Shown here piece after piece: positions 9,101 through 18,065 of a stretch of 64,000 nucleotides of DNA; positions within the stretch are counted from its first letter, which is position 1; each line of letters starts with the position of its first letter. The notes under the pieces are model-generated. The model was not told the origin of the DNA. It ran no database searches and saw only the letters and a list, made by a program, of their open reading frames with translations. The stretch comes from Psychrobacter urativorans. Lineage in GTDB: Bacteria; Pseudomonadota; Gammaproteobacteria; Pseudomonadales; Moraxellaceae. A program made the translations under genes and the position numbers. Location: NCBI RefSeq assembly GCF_001298525.1, contig NZ_CP012678.1:558001-622000 (forward strand). Reading direction: 5' to 3'.

Positions 9101-10336
9101 CTACGCTTGCAACAACCCCTGAACATTAATACTATCTCCCTTAATAGTCGGATAATCTGCAAATTTTAAGGTATAACTACCTTGCGTATTGACGCTGATC
9201 TGACAACGCGCACCCAACGGAAAACTTTGTTTACGTTCAATATGACCAAAACCCATCCCGTTATAAATAGGCAATCCAGTCAGCTTATGTAATTGGCGTA
9301 CAACAGTTGCGACATCATAACGCGCATCATAACTGTCCTCACCTGTGCCCGATAGCGCCCCAAATACGACGGCTTGCTGACCTTTAAAGACTCCGGCTAA
9401 ATATAAATCATACAGCATGCGCTCAATACGATACGGCTGCTCGCCCACGTCCTCTAGGAACACAATACCGCCCTCAATACGAGGTAGATAGTCGCTGCCT
9501 GCCAGTGCCGATACCACACTTAAATTACCGCCCCAAATCTTTCCGATTATAGTTTTGGTGTCACCTGTTGCTAAAATAATGGGGAGCTGCTTACTGGTTA
9601 ATTCGGCACTTTTAACCTCAATACTTAAATTAGGATTACTCAACGCTTCTACAAACTGTTTGCAGCTCAGCTCATCTGGTTTGGTTTTGCCAAACTCGCT
9701 ATAGAGCATTGGTGCTGCGAGCGAACTCATCCCTCCTTTCGCCAACAACGCGCATTGAATAGCGGTAACATCACTGAATCCTGCCAGTATCGTACCGCGC
9801 TCTTTCATCACGCGCCCAAGCGTCTGCCAATCAATCATCGGTAGCAGACGCATTGCCCCATAGCCACCACGTACGCCCAGTAACAGCTTTGGCGCAGCGA
9901 TAGCACCGGTCGCAATATTCTGTAAGTCACTGGCACGCTGACCATCAGTACCGGCAAAGCGCAGATATTGCCGACTGACGATAGTAGGATTAGCCACCTT
10001 GAACCCAGCGCATTCCAGCCGTGCTAATGCCAGCTCGTTACGGGCGTTATTACTGCCGGCATTGGAACTGGCAAATAAACGTGTCTCAATACTGGGCACG
10101 ATACAATTTGCTTGCACATGCGATGACTGAGATAGCGGCTGTGATGACGAATTTTCATTCATCAACGACATTGGTAAATCATCTTTGGTAAGTTGCGCGT
10201 TTTTACTTTGGTTACTAGTAGTCGCCGCTAACGTCTGAGTGATATTTTGTGTTACCAGTAAACCTGCACTCATCCCTACTCGGTGTAAAAACTGTCGCCG
10301 ATTAAGCCCAATGGCTGTTTTAGTATCTCTTTTCAT
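9101..10336 (-). CDS. Peptidase S66 LD-carboxypeptidase with a Tat signal
   Basis: LD-carboxypeptidases remove the terminal D-alanine from muropeptide tetrapeptides. The 411-residue protein carries the S66 catalytic set: nucleophile S188 in AGFSDVT, E295 in FLEDVGEQ, and H365 in GFGHIER. It begins with a twin-arginine signal peptide (R13 R14 in NRRQFLH, hydrophobic stretch 19-37). A Ser/Asn-rich spacer runs to about residue 75 before the catalytic domain. Classic LdcA is cytoplasmic, so export in folded form by Tat is unusual. The ribosome binding site is weak. The gene faces away from the ykvA-type gene. Confidence 0.87.
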   Translation of the reverse strand: MKRDTKTAIGLNRRQFLHRVGMSAGLLVTQNITQTLAATTSNQSKNAQLTKDDLPMSLMNENSSSQPLSQSSHVQANCIVPSIETRLFASSNAGSNNARNELALARLECAGFKVANPTIVSRQYLRFAGTDGQRASDLQNIATGAIAAPKLLLGVRGGYGAMRLLPMIDWQTLGRVMKERGTILAGFSDVTAIQCALLAKGGMSSLAAPMLYSEFGKTKPDELSCKQFVEALSNPNLSIEVKSAELTSKQLPIILATGDTKTIIGKIWGGNLSVVSALAGSDYLPRIEGGIVFLEDVGEQPYRIERMLYDLYLAGVFKGQQAVVFGALSGTGEDSYDARYDVATVVRQLHKLTGLPIYNGMGFGHIERKQSFPLGARCQISVNTQGSYTLKFADYPTIKGDSINVQGLLQA

Positions 10337-10734
10337 ATTCGTTTACTTATTATTTTGCCTAGTTTTCAATGGGTGCTGTAGTGTCTTTGACACCATAGCT
10401 TATTTTTACCTTTAAAATTTTATCTGCATCTAGCTGCTGCTAATTTTTATGGTGGCGCGCTATCTGCTGTGAAAGCTCATATTTTAGCGTATTTAATCAG
10501 CATCATAGTTGCAGAACCTTTGCCCAATTTGCATTTCTGATACTATCAAAGCCCATGACTATCATGACAATATAAAATAGGGCGCTACCCATATACAACA
10601 AATCAATCATTAAGCGGTTTGGTACTTGCCGCTGTGCTTGCTATAGTATTGGCGTGCAAAACTGATGATGGTCAATAACCATCAACCTTGGTTTTATCAG
10701 GCATAACAAATTAACCACACAAGGAATAATCATA
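10337..10734. other. Divergent gap between the LD-carboxypeptidase and YkvA genes
   Basis: About 400 bp without a supported gene. The only structure I see is an imperfect hairpin centred near 10387 (GTGTC TTT GACAC with partly pairing flanks), lying 35-65 bp upstream of the carboxypeptidase start. Confidence 0.4.
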
Positions 10735-11202
10735 ATGACAGACGACCAAAAGAAAGAAAATAATCTTAGTAAGAATGCGCTATACAACGATAAGTTGAAT
10801 GATAAAATGGCAGAAATAGCCCATAGCGAAACCAATGAAAAGCTGCTCGATGCCGATCTTGAATACATCATTAAAGAAGAAGAAAAATTAAATGAAAAAC
10901 TAAAAAGTAGCAGCCATCTTAAACGCTTTACAACCGATGTCGCCTTATTTATCAGCTTAGTCAAGGATTACTCGCAAGGCAATTATCGCAAAGTACCTTA
11001 CAAGTCCATTGCAGCGGTGGTGGCAGGATTAGTCTATATCTTGAATCCTATTGATATTATTCCAGACTTTATCCCAGTAATTGGCTATATTGACGACGCT
11101 ATTATCTTCGCTTTTTGCTTAAAAATGGTAGAAAAAGACCTGCAAACTTATCAGGTGTGGCGAGAGAGTCAAGACAAGACCGAGACATCAACCACTGCTT
11201 AA
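10735..11202 (+). CDS. YkvA/DUF1232 family membrane protein
   Basis: A 155-residue protein. The first 60 residues are highly charged (Lys/Glu/Asn), probably coiled coil (EEEKLNEKLKSSSHLKR). The DUF1232 core follows: VPYKSIAAVVAGLVYILNP, the hallmark DIIPDFIPVIGYIDDAIIFAF, and KMVEKDL. Two short hydrophobic segments (about 97-113 and 119-139) make it a likely inner-membrane protein. The function of the family is not established. AAGGA lies upstream of the ATG, and a terminator follows the gene. Confidence 0.85.
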   Translation: MTDDQKKENNLSKNALYNDKLNDKMAEIAHSETNEKLLDADLEYIIKEEEKLNEKLKSSSHLKRFTTDVALFISLVKDYSQGNYRKVPYKSIAAVVAGLVYILNPIDIIPDFIPVIGYIDDAIIFAFCLKMVEKDLQTYQVWRESQDKTETSTTA

Positions 11203-11269
11203 ACACTTAAAGCGCGAATACGTTGTTATAGATAACACTATAGATAGCTGTGTATTAATGATACGATCA

Positions 11270-11313
11270 AAAAAAGCAACGCTCGATGATTTAATTATTG
11301 GGCGTTGCTTTTA
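11270..11313. terminator. Intrinsic terminator after the YkvA-like gene
   Basis: AAAAGCAACGC pairs with GCGTTGCTTTT across a loop of about 18 bases. The arms carry A and T runs, so it could act on both convergent transcripts. Confidence 0.8.
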
Positions 11314-11395
11314 TAATTATGAGACTATGATAGTGAGATAGTGATTAAATAGTTTATTTTATCAAAAAATCATACTTGTCCAATGACTGGTATTT

Positions 11396-11701
11396 TTAAT
11401 CTGGAACGTCATAACGAACTTTTTCAGGATTTAACCCAAAGGAATAAACAAAGGTAGCCACCAAGCTATTGATAATAATAAACGGTAAATCAATGGCGAC
11501 GTGTCCGAGCACATAACGTCCAAGTAACCAAGAAACAATGAGCATAATAATAAAAAATCCGCCCATATAACCTAAAATCGCGGGATGTTTTAAATTGTAC
11601 GGCTGCTCTGGCGGCGGTTGTTTATCCAATATATAGCTGCGTATCGCCCAACCTGCGGCATAAGAAAAGCTACCCAACACCACATAACTAAAAAAATTCA
11701 T
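11396..11701 (-). CDS. Small membrane protein, unknown
   Basis: I start this 101-residue protein at the ATG at 11701 (MNFFSYVV). It has a hydrophobic N-terminus (residues 3-20), a proline-rich loop (KQPPPEQPYNLKHP), and two further hydrophobic stretches (about 41-60 and 65-88), so two or three membrane helices. The frame stays open upstream to a TTG at 11791, but that extension contains a 15-bp duplication (11714-11743) and neither start has a good ribosome binding site. I do not recognise the family. It follows the lipoprotein gene on the same strand and is probably co-transcribed with it. Confidence 0.6.
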   Translation of the reverse strand: MNFFSYVVLGSFSYAAGWAIRSYILDKQPPPEQPYNLKHPAILGYMGGFFIIMLIVSWLLGRYVLGHVAIDLPFIIINSLVATFVYSFGLNPEKVRYDVPD

Positions 11702-11713
11702 ATTATTTGACCG

Positions 11714-11743
11714 TTTTGACCATGCTCTTTTTGACCATGCTGT
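11714..11743. repeat. 15-bp direct duplication upstream of the small membrane gene
   Basis: TTTTGACCATGCTCT (11714-11728) is followed at once by TTTTGACCATGCTGT (11729-11743), 14 of 15 bases identical. A partial third copy (TTTGACC) precedes it at 11706-11712. It would encode the repeat AWSKR if translation began upstream, which I consider unlikely. Confidence 0.75.
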
Positions 11744-11800
11744 TAATAAACTGCCGACTGGCGCTGCTACGGTGTCACCTTGATGACTCAAATTTTTGCG

Positions 11801-12376
11801 TTACAGCTCTGTCGTGGCGCTTGTCTTATCTAGTTTAATATTGGCGTGCGGATTAGCTAGAATATCAGTATTGACCTCGTCGCACTCTACCCGATAAATG
11901 GTATTGGCGCCTTTATAGATATAAGACAAATACTCGCTATCAAGCAGCGGATCAATATTGGCATAGGCAGTTTTGACATGCGCCATGACTAGGACTCTGT
12001 CTGGGCGCCCAATGACTGCATCGATATTATTAGGGTCGATAGAGAAATATTTAGGAACATCGCTATTATTTAACACTTCTAACGGTTCAGGGGTATCCCA
12101 AACGCGATTGGCACTGGCAGGCTCTTTCATCTGCATGAACCACGCGCCATTTTGTTCACTGACTTTAATTTGTGCAGGCTCGTCATGACTGACGGTATAA
12201 CAGCCTGCAAAGATAGATAAATCAGGCTTGGCGGCAATAGTACTATCTGCTGTCGTAGTTGGACTATTGTTGTCTGTACTGTCACAGCCGACTAACAATA
12301 GCGCACTACAAGCTGTGATGCTGGCAGCCAAAATAGATAATTTTTTATAAATAATCTCTGCGCGTAGGGTTGTCAT
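11801..12376 (-). CDS. Predicted lipoprotein, unknown
   Basis: A 191-residue protein starting at the ATG at 12376, which has AGGA seven bases upstream. The frame extends to 12535 without a ribosome binding site. The N-terminus is a type II signal peptide with the lipobox LLVGC, followed by the Asp/Asn/Thr-rich linker normal for lipoproteins. The rest (FAGCYTVSHDEPAQIKVSEQNGAWFMQMKEP) looks beta-rich and contains two further cysteines (FAGCYT and VECDEV). I do not recognise a named family. It is probably membrane-anchored in the periplasm or outer membrane. Confidence 0.72.
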   Translation of the reverse strand: MTTLRAEIIYKKLSILAASITACSALLLVGCDSTDNNSPTTTADSTIAAKPDLSIFAGCYTVSHDEPAQIKVSEQNGAWFMQMKEPASANRVWDTPEPLEVLNNSDVPKYFSIDPNNIDAVIGRPDRVLVMAHVKTAYANIDPLLDSEYLSYIYKGANTIYRVECDEVNTDILANPHANIKLDKTSATTEL

Positions 12377-12629
12377 AAAATCATCCTGCATGAATGCGTT
12401 AAAGAGTGTGGCTATCAGTGTTATTTTAACAGAAAATGAGGGCACTACTATTTCGTTATTAGGTTTTGCAGTTTTATATATTGAGACTGCGCATGTGTGC
12501 AACGGATTTGTTATAATCAGCTTCAACCAAACCAATGTTATTTAAACGCTATCATAACGTTTCAGCACCCTTTTAAAATGGGTGCATACTTATCCTTTAT
12601 CAAGCCCTTTATTAAGCCAACGAGTTTTT

Positions 12630-14255
12630 ATGTCAGACCACTTTATAGCAGCACCATACGTCACCAACCATAACGCCACTGACCCGCTAGCAGCCAAAAC
12701 TGACGCAACGGTGGCTTATGCCGATGGTGCATGTAAAGGCAACCCTGGTGCAGGAGGTTGGGGTGCGCATCTGATATTTAGTAATGGGCAAACGCAAGAT
12801 TTGTACGGTGGCGATTCCGAAACCACCAATAATCGCATGGAGCTGATGGGGGCAATTCAAGCGCTCAATCACAGTCCACGTGAGTTAAAGCTAGAAATTT
12901 GGACAGACTCCAGTTATGTCAAAAAAGGGATAACGGAGTGGATTGAAGGTTGGAAAAAAAGAGGCTGGAAAACAGCCAGTAAAAAACCAGTCGCCAATCA
13001 AGACTTATGGCAGCAATTAGATGAGCTTTGCCAAGCACGCGATGTAGATTGGTACTGGGTAAAAGGTCATGCTGGACATGCCGGTAATGAAAAAGCAGAC
13101 GAGCTAGCCAACCTTGGCGTTACCTCTAACAGTGGTCATGCAATTGTAAATAATGAACAATCGCCAGTCGCCACTAATGATAATGTGAGTGAAAATATTA
13201 ATGACAGTATCCGTAAAAAAAAAGTGTCGTTAATGTCTGATAAAACTGAAATACTATCCGATGATGATTGGCTCACAAACGATATTTTAGGCTTTGACAT
13301 GTTGGATGATGACTCAGATGAGGAATTCTCCGCCGAACCCCACGACACTATTTTAACTGAGCTGTCTTTAATTGAATCCAATCACCAACCGAATAACGCG
13401 ACACCGCCGATGAGTGCTCATATCATGACCGCAGACAGCTTAATAATAGACCACCGTGAATCAGACGTGTCAGTAGACTTGCCAAAATTCGATGGTGATA
13501 CCAGTCGTGCCAACCCACACTTTCGTCCCTTATTGCCCAAGCCTATTCATCGTCATGAAGCCAATCGACAGCTGATTATGGATACGGAAACCACAGGATT
13601 AGATCCACTCAAAGGGGATCGCGTCATTGAAGTCGGTATTGTGGAGATGATTGGTCGTAAGTTTACCGGTGAAAAGCTGCATGTCTATATCAATCCACAG
13701 CGTGGCATGGATGAAGTGGTCATTCGTATTCATGGTATCTCTGAGGCATTTTTAGCTGACAAACCAACTTTTGATCAAGTCGCGCAACCTTTGTACGAGT
13801 TTATGGATGGCGCAGAAATCATCGCTCATAACGCCTCATTTGATATGAGCTTCTTGTCCATGGAATTTAGCAAAGTGGGTATTACAGATTTTGCTCAGCG
13901 CGTGCAGGTAACCGACTCATTGGTTATGGCAAAACAGCAATATCCGGGACAAAAAAACACGCTTGATGCGCTTGTACGTCGTTTAAACGTTGGTAAGCAA
14001 GACCGTACCTTTCACGGCGCATTATTGGACTCAGAGATTTTAGCTGAAGTCTATTTAGCGATGACGGGGGGTCAAGTATCCTTAGCCATTGAAGAAGAAG
14101 GTCAATCTGATGGCGGACAAACCGCTCATACTCAGTTCGCCACGCTTGCCGCTTTATTAGTAGAGTCTAGTACTGACAGTAGCGAAAATCAAAACTGGTT
14201 TGCAAGTTTGGCAGATCAATATCCAGAAATTAAAACTAAAATGGCACAATGGTAA
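12630..14255 (+). CDS. rnhA-dnaQ: Fused RNase HI / DNA polymerase III epsilon subunit
   Basis: One 541-residue frame joins two replication enzymes. Residues 25-165 are RNase HI, which removes RNA from RNA-DNA hybrids; its catalytic set is D32, E71, D93, H147 and D157. Residues 166-312 are an acidic, low-complexity linker. Residues 313-485 are the DnaQ 3'-5' proofreading exonuclease (D318, E320, D405, H462, D467). The clamp-binding motif GGQVSLAI follows at once, as in E. coli epsilon (QTSMAF). In E. coli these are separate divergent genes. I chose the ATG at 12630; a GTG at 12582 is less likely. The linker contains an A9 run with a TAATG junction, listed separately. fimL follows 122 bp downstream. 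Confidence 0.93.
   Translation: MSDHFIAAPYVTNHNATDPLAAKTDATVAYADGACKGNPGAGGWGAHLIFSNGQTQDLYGGDSETTNNRMELMGAIQALNHSPRELKLEIWTDSSYVKKGITEWIEGWKKRGWKTASKKPVANQDLWQQLDELCQARDVDWYWVKGHAGHAGNEKADELANLGVTSNSGHAIVNNEQSPVATNDNVSENINDSIRKKKVSLMSDKTEILSDDDWLTNDILGFDMLDDDSDEEFSAEPHDTILTELSLIESNHQPNNATPPMSAHIMTADSLIIDHRESDVSVDLPKFDGDTSRANPHFRPLLPKPIHRHEANRQLIMDTETTGLDPLKGDRVIEVGIVEMIGRKFTGEKLHVYINPQRGMDEVVIRIHGISEAFLADKPTFDQVAQPLYEFMDGAEIIAHNASFDMSFLSMEFSKVGITDFAQRVQVTDSLVMAKQQYPGQKNTLDALVRRLNVGKQDRTFHGALLDSEILAEVYLAMTGGQVSLAIEEEGQSDGGQTAHTQFATLAALLVESSTDSSENQNWFASLADQYPEIKTKMAQW
13215..13240 (+). promoter_or_regulatory. A9 slippage-prone tract at the RnhA-DnaQ junction
   Basis: Nine consecutive A (13215-13223) are read in frame as three lysines. 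Loss of one base puts a TAA at 13231-13233 in frame; gain of one puts a TGA at 13238-13240 in frame. The ATG at 13233-13235 is in frame with the DnaQ domain and overlaps the TAA as TAATG, the usual form of a translationally coupled junction. So both possible slips would make an RNase-HI-only product, and one would allow restart into DnaQ. Slippage itself is not shown. Confidence 0.5.
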
Positions 14256-14377
14256 CTATTTAACTCACAGTTACGAATAGTCGCAAATAAACCCTGAATT
14301 CAAACTATTTTAAATATTATAAAAAACCACGGTATAACAATAATAGTTAATCATCAATATTTTATGGAAAAATAATT

Positions 14378-16060
14378 ATGCGCCAGTCAGAGCAGCTAAC
14401 CTTGACCGTCCCTACCCTGAGTATTACTAATTTTGACTTGCCGTCACTACATTTATTGCACGATGAGATTATGGTCACGTTAAAAGATACTGAGACTCAT
14501 TTAAGCGAATTTAACGATGATCATGAGCAAGCACCGTTATTATTAGATTCTATTGGCGTCTTAACCCAGCTGTCTTGTATCTTTGAGCTGATTGCGCTTT
14601 CAGGCGGTCAAATACTGACTGGCGCTATCGCACAGGGTTTGCAAAAACTTTATGACAACAGTGACAATACCAATAGCGCCCTTATTATGGATCTGTCAGA
14701 AGCCATCATGACCCTTGATCGCTATGTTGAATTTGTATTATTGACACAAACGGTCGAGCCAACGTTACTATTACCGATCATTAATAAGCTCCATGCTCAT
14801 AGCGGCCAAGACGCTATTCCTGCGGATCATTTTATGGGTTTTGGCAGTAGCAGCATCATTATTGCCAATCCTGAACAAAACTTTTTGCCGTTAAGTGAGT
14901 TGAATTTGGATAGTGAACTCCTTACTAATGCTTATCGTAGTGGTTTTGCTGTCGCCCTAACCAATAAAGACGGTAATATCACGGTTGATAATAAGCAAAA
15001 ACTGTCCGCTATGAGCGCCGCTTGTGCATTAATCGCAGCGCATAGCCAGTGTTTATTCTGGCAAGCAGCTACGGCAGCAGTGACTGATATTGAAACCATT
15101 TTGCCGTTAAGTATTGGCCAAAAGCACACACTCATTTATTTAGAGCAGCAATTTCATAGCTATCTACCAGTCATGGATACACGATTTGCCGATTTAGTGA
15201 GTTTTGCCTGTCAGCGTGATAGCGAACTGGCGGCAACGCTACGTGGACAATATGCCAGTAATCAATTAGAGCTGCCACAGCTTAAACAAATGCAACGCTT
15301 TTTATTCGGTCCTAATCGTCAAGTCACCGATATTTTAAACACTTTAATTCAAGCTCAAATTAATACGATAAAAGAAAAAGTCGATAGTTATGCGCGTGGT
15401 AATTCGCTCACTGCTGTTGCCCTACAGGCTGAGCAGATAGCCGATGAGCTCATCGAGCTGAGCTCAACCCTACAATTATTAGGCTTAAATACCGCAGCAA
15501 CAGCGCTACAGAAAGCAGGTGCAGCTGTTGCAAAATGGCAAACCCCTACGCCAAGTGACTTTGACCATCTATTGCTCGCCCTCATGAGTGCAGAAAATGC
15601 AACCATTACGATGGCGAAAATGCACATTCCGGGCGTGGTAAAGTTACCCTTAAATAACAACAAAATCTCCTTACATCAGCTTGATACGGCTTATGATACG
15701 TTGATTAAAGAAAGTCGTACCACCATTGCCAGTGCTGAACAGGCACTCAATGATTATTTAGCCGATGCCAGTCGTGATGTGCTCAACATCCAAAATATCC
15801 CTGAGATGCTGCGCCAAGTGTCTGGTGCGGTACGTTTCATACATCTACCAATCTCAGCCAGTATGTTGAGCCAATTAGCCAATTATATGGACGAGCGCCT
15901 TGCCGTGAATCATCCTTTTGATGGTAAAACGCTGGCACATATGGCTGATGTGATGATGTCAGTGGACTATCGCTTGGAGGGCTTTGAGCATAATCGCCCT
16001 GTGAGTAAGCACTCACTGGATGTGGCGCAGCACAGTTTAAGCCAATTATTAGCGGCTTAA
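14378..16060 (+). CDS. fimL: FimL-like protein (ChpA N-terminal homologue)
   Basis: A 560-residue, mostly alpha-helical soluble protein with no signal peptide, the same length class as Pseudomonas FimL (about 560). FimL resembles the N-terminal part of the chemotaxis kinase ChpA but lacks the phosphotransfer histidine. In Pseudomonas it supports type IV pilus function and cAMP/Vfr signalling and interacts with the FimV pole system. The evidence here is length, helical layout (e.g. LEAVLHDEIMVTLKDTE-like start, RQVSGAVRFIHLP near the end) and position after rnhA-dnaQ, as in related genomes. I have not been able to align it. FimV is encoded about 45 kb away in this window. Confidence 0.72.
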   Translation: MRQSEQLTLTVPTLSITNFDLPSLHLLHDEIMVTLKDTETHLSEFNDDHEQAPLLLDSIGVLTQLSCIFELIALSGGQILTGAIAQGLQKLYDNSDNTNSALIMDLSEAIMTLDRYVEFVLLTQTVEPTLLLPIINKLHAHSGQDAIPADHFMGFGSSSIIIANPEQNFLPLSELNLDSELLTNAYRSGFAVALTNKDGNITVDNKQKLSAMSAACALIAAHSQCLFWQAATAAVTDIETILPLSIGQKHTLIYLEQQFHSYLPVMDTRFADLVSFACQRDSELAATLRGQYASNQLELPQLKQMQRFLFGPNRQVTDILNTLIQAQINTIKEKVDSYARGNSLTAVALQAEQIADELIELSSTLQLLGLNTAATALQKAGAAVAKWQTPTPSDFDHLLLALMSAENATITMAKMHIPGVVKLPLNNNKISLHQLDTAYDTLIKESRTTIASAEQALNDYLADASRDVLNIQNIPEMLRQVSGAVRFIHLPISASMLSQLANYMDERLAVNHPFDGKTLAHMADVMMSVDYRLEGFEHNRPVSKHSLDVAQHSLSQLLAA

Positions 16061-16158
16061 ATTTTACTTATAATAATGAGTTATTTCATTATTATGCAAT
16101 CTAATCTTGTTACATTCGTAATATTAAGCCCGCTGATATTTGCTTTGGATAGCGCTCT

Positions 16159-17091
16159 ATGACTACCGCCTTTGTATTTGATGAAGAAACTGTTTTATGC
16201 CAGCAAACCCTTGATGGCTGGTCGCCTATACAGGTTGATTTACCACAATTTAATCCGAATAATAGCCACGACGCTTATCAAGTCGGTCACGTTGCGCTAT
16301 TTGAAAGTTTAGCGCTATGCTCAGCGGGCGATAATCATTTAGAGCCGACGCAAGCACATAACGCGCCAGCAACAAGTGCCATTACTTATCGTTATGCTCA
16401 AAGTAATAACATTGCTTTACCTACAATAACGCCTGTACCCACAACTGATAGTAGCGTTAGTCAAGACAGCATTGCTTTTATAGCCTATCGTCAATTAATC
16501 ACCCAATTGCCAGTTCCCTTAGCCGCGCAACTGAGCCAAGCCATACAGCTGTTACGCTGGCAAGCCGATACGCAATTTTGTAGTCGCTGTAGTGCGCCCG
16601 TTACTGCCGCTCAATTTGGTGAGCGCGCGATGGTTTGCGCGGTTTGCGAATTACGCCAATATCCACGTGTGCAGCCGTGCGTGATTACGGCGATTACCCG
16701 ACCCAATCCGCTAACGGGCGAAATGCAAATTTTACTCGCGCATCACCATCGTTATGGCAGACAAAGTCCGCCCCTACAATATGGGCTGATTGCAGGCTTC
16801 ATCGAAGTGGGTGAAAGCTTAGAGCATGCGGTGGCACGTGAAGTTAGCGAAGAAGTGGGTATTCAGTTGACTGATATCCAGTACGTAAGCAGCCAGCCGT
16901 GGCCGTTTCCTTCTAATTTAATGCTCGGTTTCCGCGCCTCTTATGTCAGCGGTGAGATTGTAATACAAGAAGATGAGCTGTCACATGCGGACTTTTTTGA
17001 TATTTCAGATTTACCGAAGATACCTTTTAAAGGTAGCATTGCTTATCATTTAATTGAGCAAATTGTTCATGAGCAAGGCATGACACTTTAG
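16159..17091 (+). CDS. nudC: NAD+ diphosphatase NudC (Nudix hydrolase)
   Basis: Hydrolyses NADH/NAD to NMN(H) and AMP; family members also remove NAD caps from RNA. The 310-residue protein has the four-cysteine zinc site (C141, C144, C160, C163), the Nudix box GFIEVGESLEHAVAREVSEEVG at about 214-235 (GX5EX7REVXEEVG pattern), and the NudC signature SQPWPFP at 245-251. In that signature E. coli has QS after PFP and this protein has SN. About 40 residues are longer in the N-terminal part than in E. coli. It starts a run of three plus-strand genes with rsxB and nth. Confidence 0.94.
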   Translation: MTTAFVFDEETVLCQQTLDGWSPIQVDLPQFNPNNSHDAYQVGHVALFESLALCSAGDNHLEPTQAHNAPATSAITYRYAQSNNIALPTITPVPTTDSSVSQDSIAFIAYRQLITQLPVPLAAQLSQAIQLLRWQADTQFCSRCSAPVTAAQFGERAMVCAVCELRQYPRVQPCVITAITRPNPLTGEMQILLAHHHRYGRQSPPLQYGLIAGFIEVGESLEHAVAREVSEEVGIQLTDIQYVSSQPWPFPSNLMLGFRASYVSGEIVIQEDELSHADFFDISDLPKIPFKGSIAYHLIEQIVHEQGMTL

Positions 17092-17182
17092 TCCTTGTTT
17101 GTATTTTGTGCTATCTTTGGTCACTATATTTTCTCATGCCAGCCCTCTATCACTGCTGACGGCTGTTAAGGTCAATCATTAA

Positions 17183-18028
17183 ATGCCCAGTACTACAAAC
17201 GCCCGTTTAGTCAGCTTACCTATCTTATTTGATACGTTAGCACTCGATGCCCTTCCCAATGATGTGCAGGAGCAAATTGCGCAGATTGATGCCTGTCTGC
17301 CGCAAACACAATGTGGATTATGCGCACACCCAGATGGTTGCCTGCCGTATGCTGCTGCTATTGTTATGGATGGTGAGCCTTACAATAAATGTGTGCCTGG
17401 TGGTCAGCCTGTCACCGATAGCATTGCTGACATTATCACTCGAAATAACATCGCCACTGCTGATAAGCCACTGCTCACTGCGACGCCTTCAAAATGGTCA
17501 CTAGATTCTCTATCGCAGCGTCCTCATGAAGTTCGTGCCGTCATTCGTGAAGATGATTGTATCGGCTGTACTAAATGTATTCCTGCCTGCCCCGTCGATG
17601 CGATTGTCGGTACTGGCAAGCACATGCATACTATTTTTACCGATTTGTGCACCGGCTGTGAGCTGTGTATAGACCCTTGTCCGGTGGATTGCATCGATTT
17701 AGTGACGATTGAGCGTGAGCTATCTATACCCGAGCGTGCACAAGAACAAGACGAGCTACGCCAGCGTTATCATACCCATCTGCACCGCGTTACTGAGCAA
17801 CTTGCAGACAGTAGTAATGCCAAGCCTGTCGTTAGTATGGTAGAAGCAAAGCTCAATAATGCGGCAAGCCAAACGCTTGATATCAGTGAACAACAAGCAA
17901 AAGATACTATTGCCGCCGCTAAATTGCGTACTAAAATTAAAAAGTTAGAGAAACAACTCAGTGTTCGTGATAATGCGGTTAAACAAGCTGAACTTATCAC
18001 GCTACAAACGCAACTTGCACAAATTTAA
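17183..18028 (+). CDS. rsxB: RnfB/RsxB-like iron-sulfur electron carrier, stand-alone
   Basis: A 281-residue protein with the RnfB [4Fe-4S] module (C44, C47, C53, C70) and two ferredoxin-type clusters (C126-C129-C132-C136 and C156-C159-C162-C166). RnfB normally begins with a membrane helix and works with RnfA, C, D, G and E in an ion-pumping NADH:ferredoxin complex or in SoxR reduction. Here the hydrophobic N-terminal helix is missing and no other rnf/rsx gene is nearby. The C-terminal 100 residues are a helical, Gln/Ala/Lys-rich tail. It lies 37 bp before nth, an [Fe-S] enzyme. A plain ferredoxin role is possible. Confidence 0.85.
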   Translation: MPSTTNARLVSLPILFDTLALDALPNDVQEQIAQIDACLPQTQCGLCAHPDGCLPYAAAIVMDGEPYNKCVPGGQPVTDSIADIITRNNIATADKPLLTATPSKWSLDSLSQRPHEVRAVIREDDCIGCTKCIPACPVDAIVGTGKHMHTIFTDLCTGCELCIDPCPVDCIDLVTIERELSIPERAQEQDELRQRYHTHLHRVTEQLADSSNAKPVVSMVEAKLNNAASQTLDISEQQAKDTIAAAKLRTKIKKLEKQLSVRDNAVKQAELITLQTQLAQI

Positions 18029-18065
18029 TCACTAACCACAACTGCTAAAATGATAAACAAAAACC

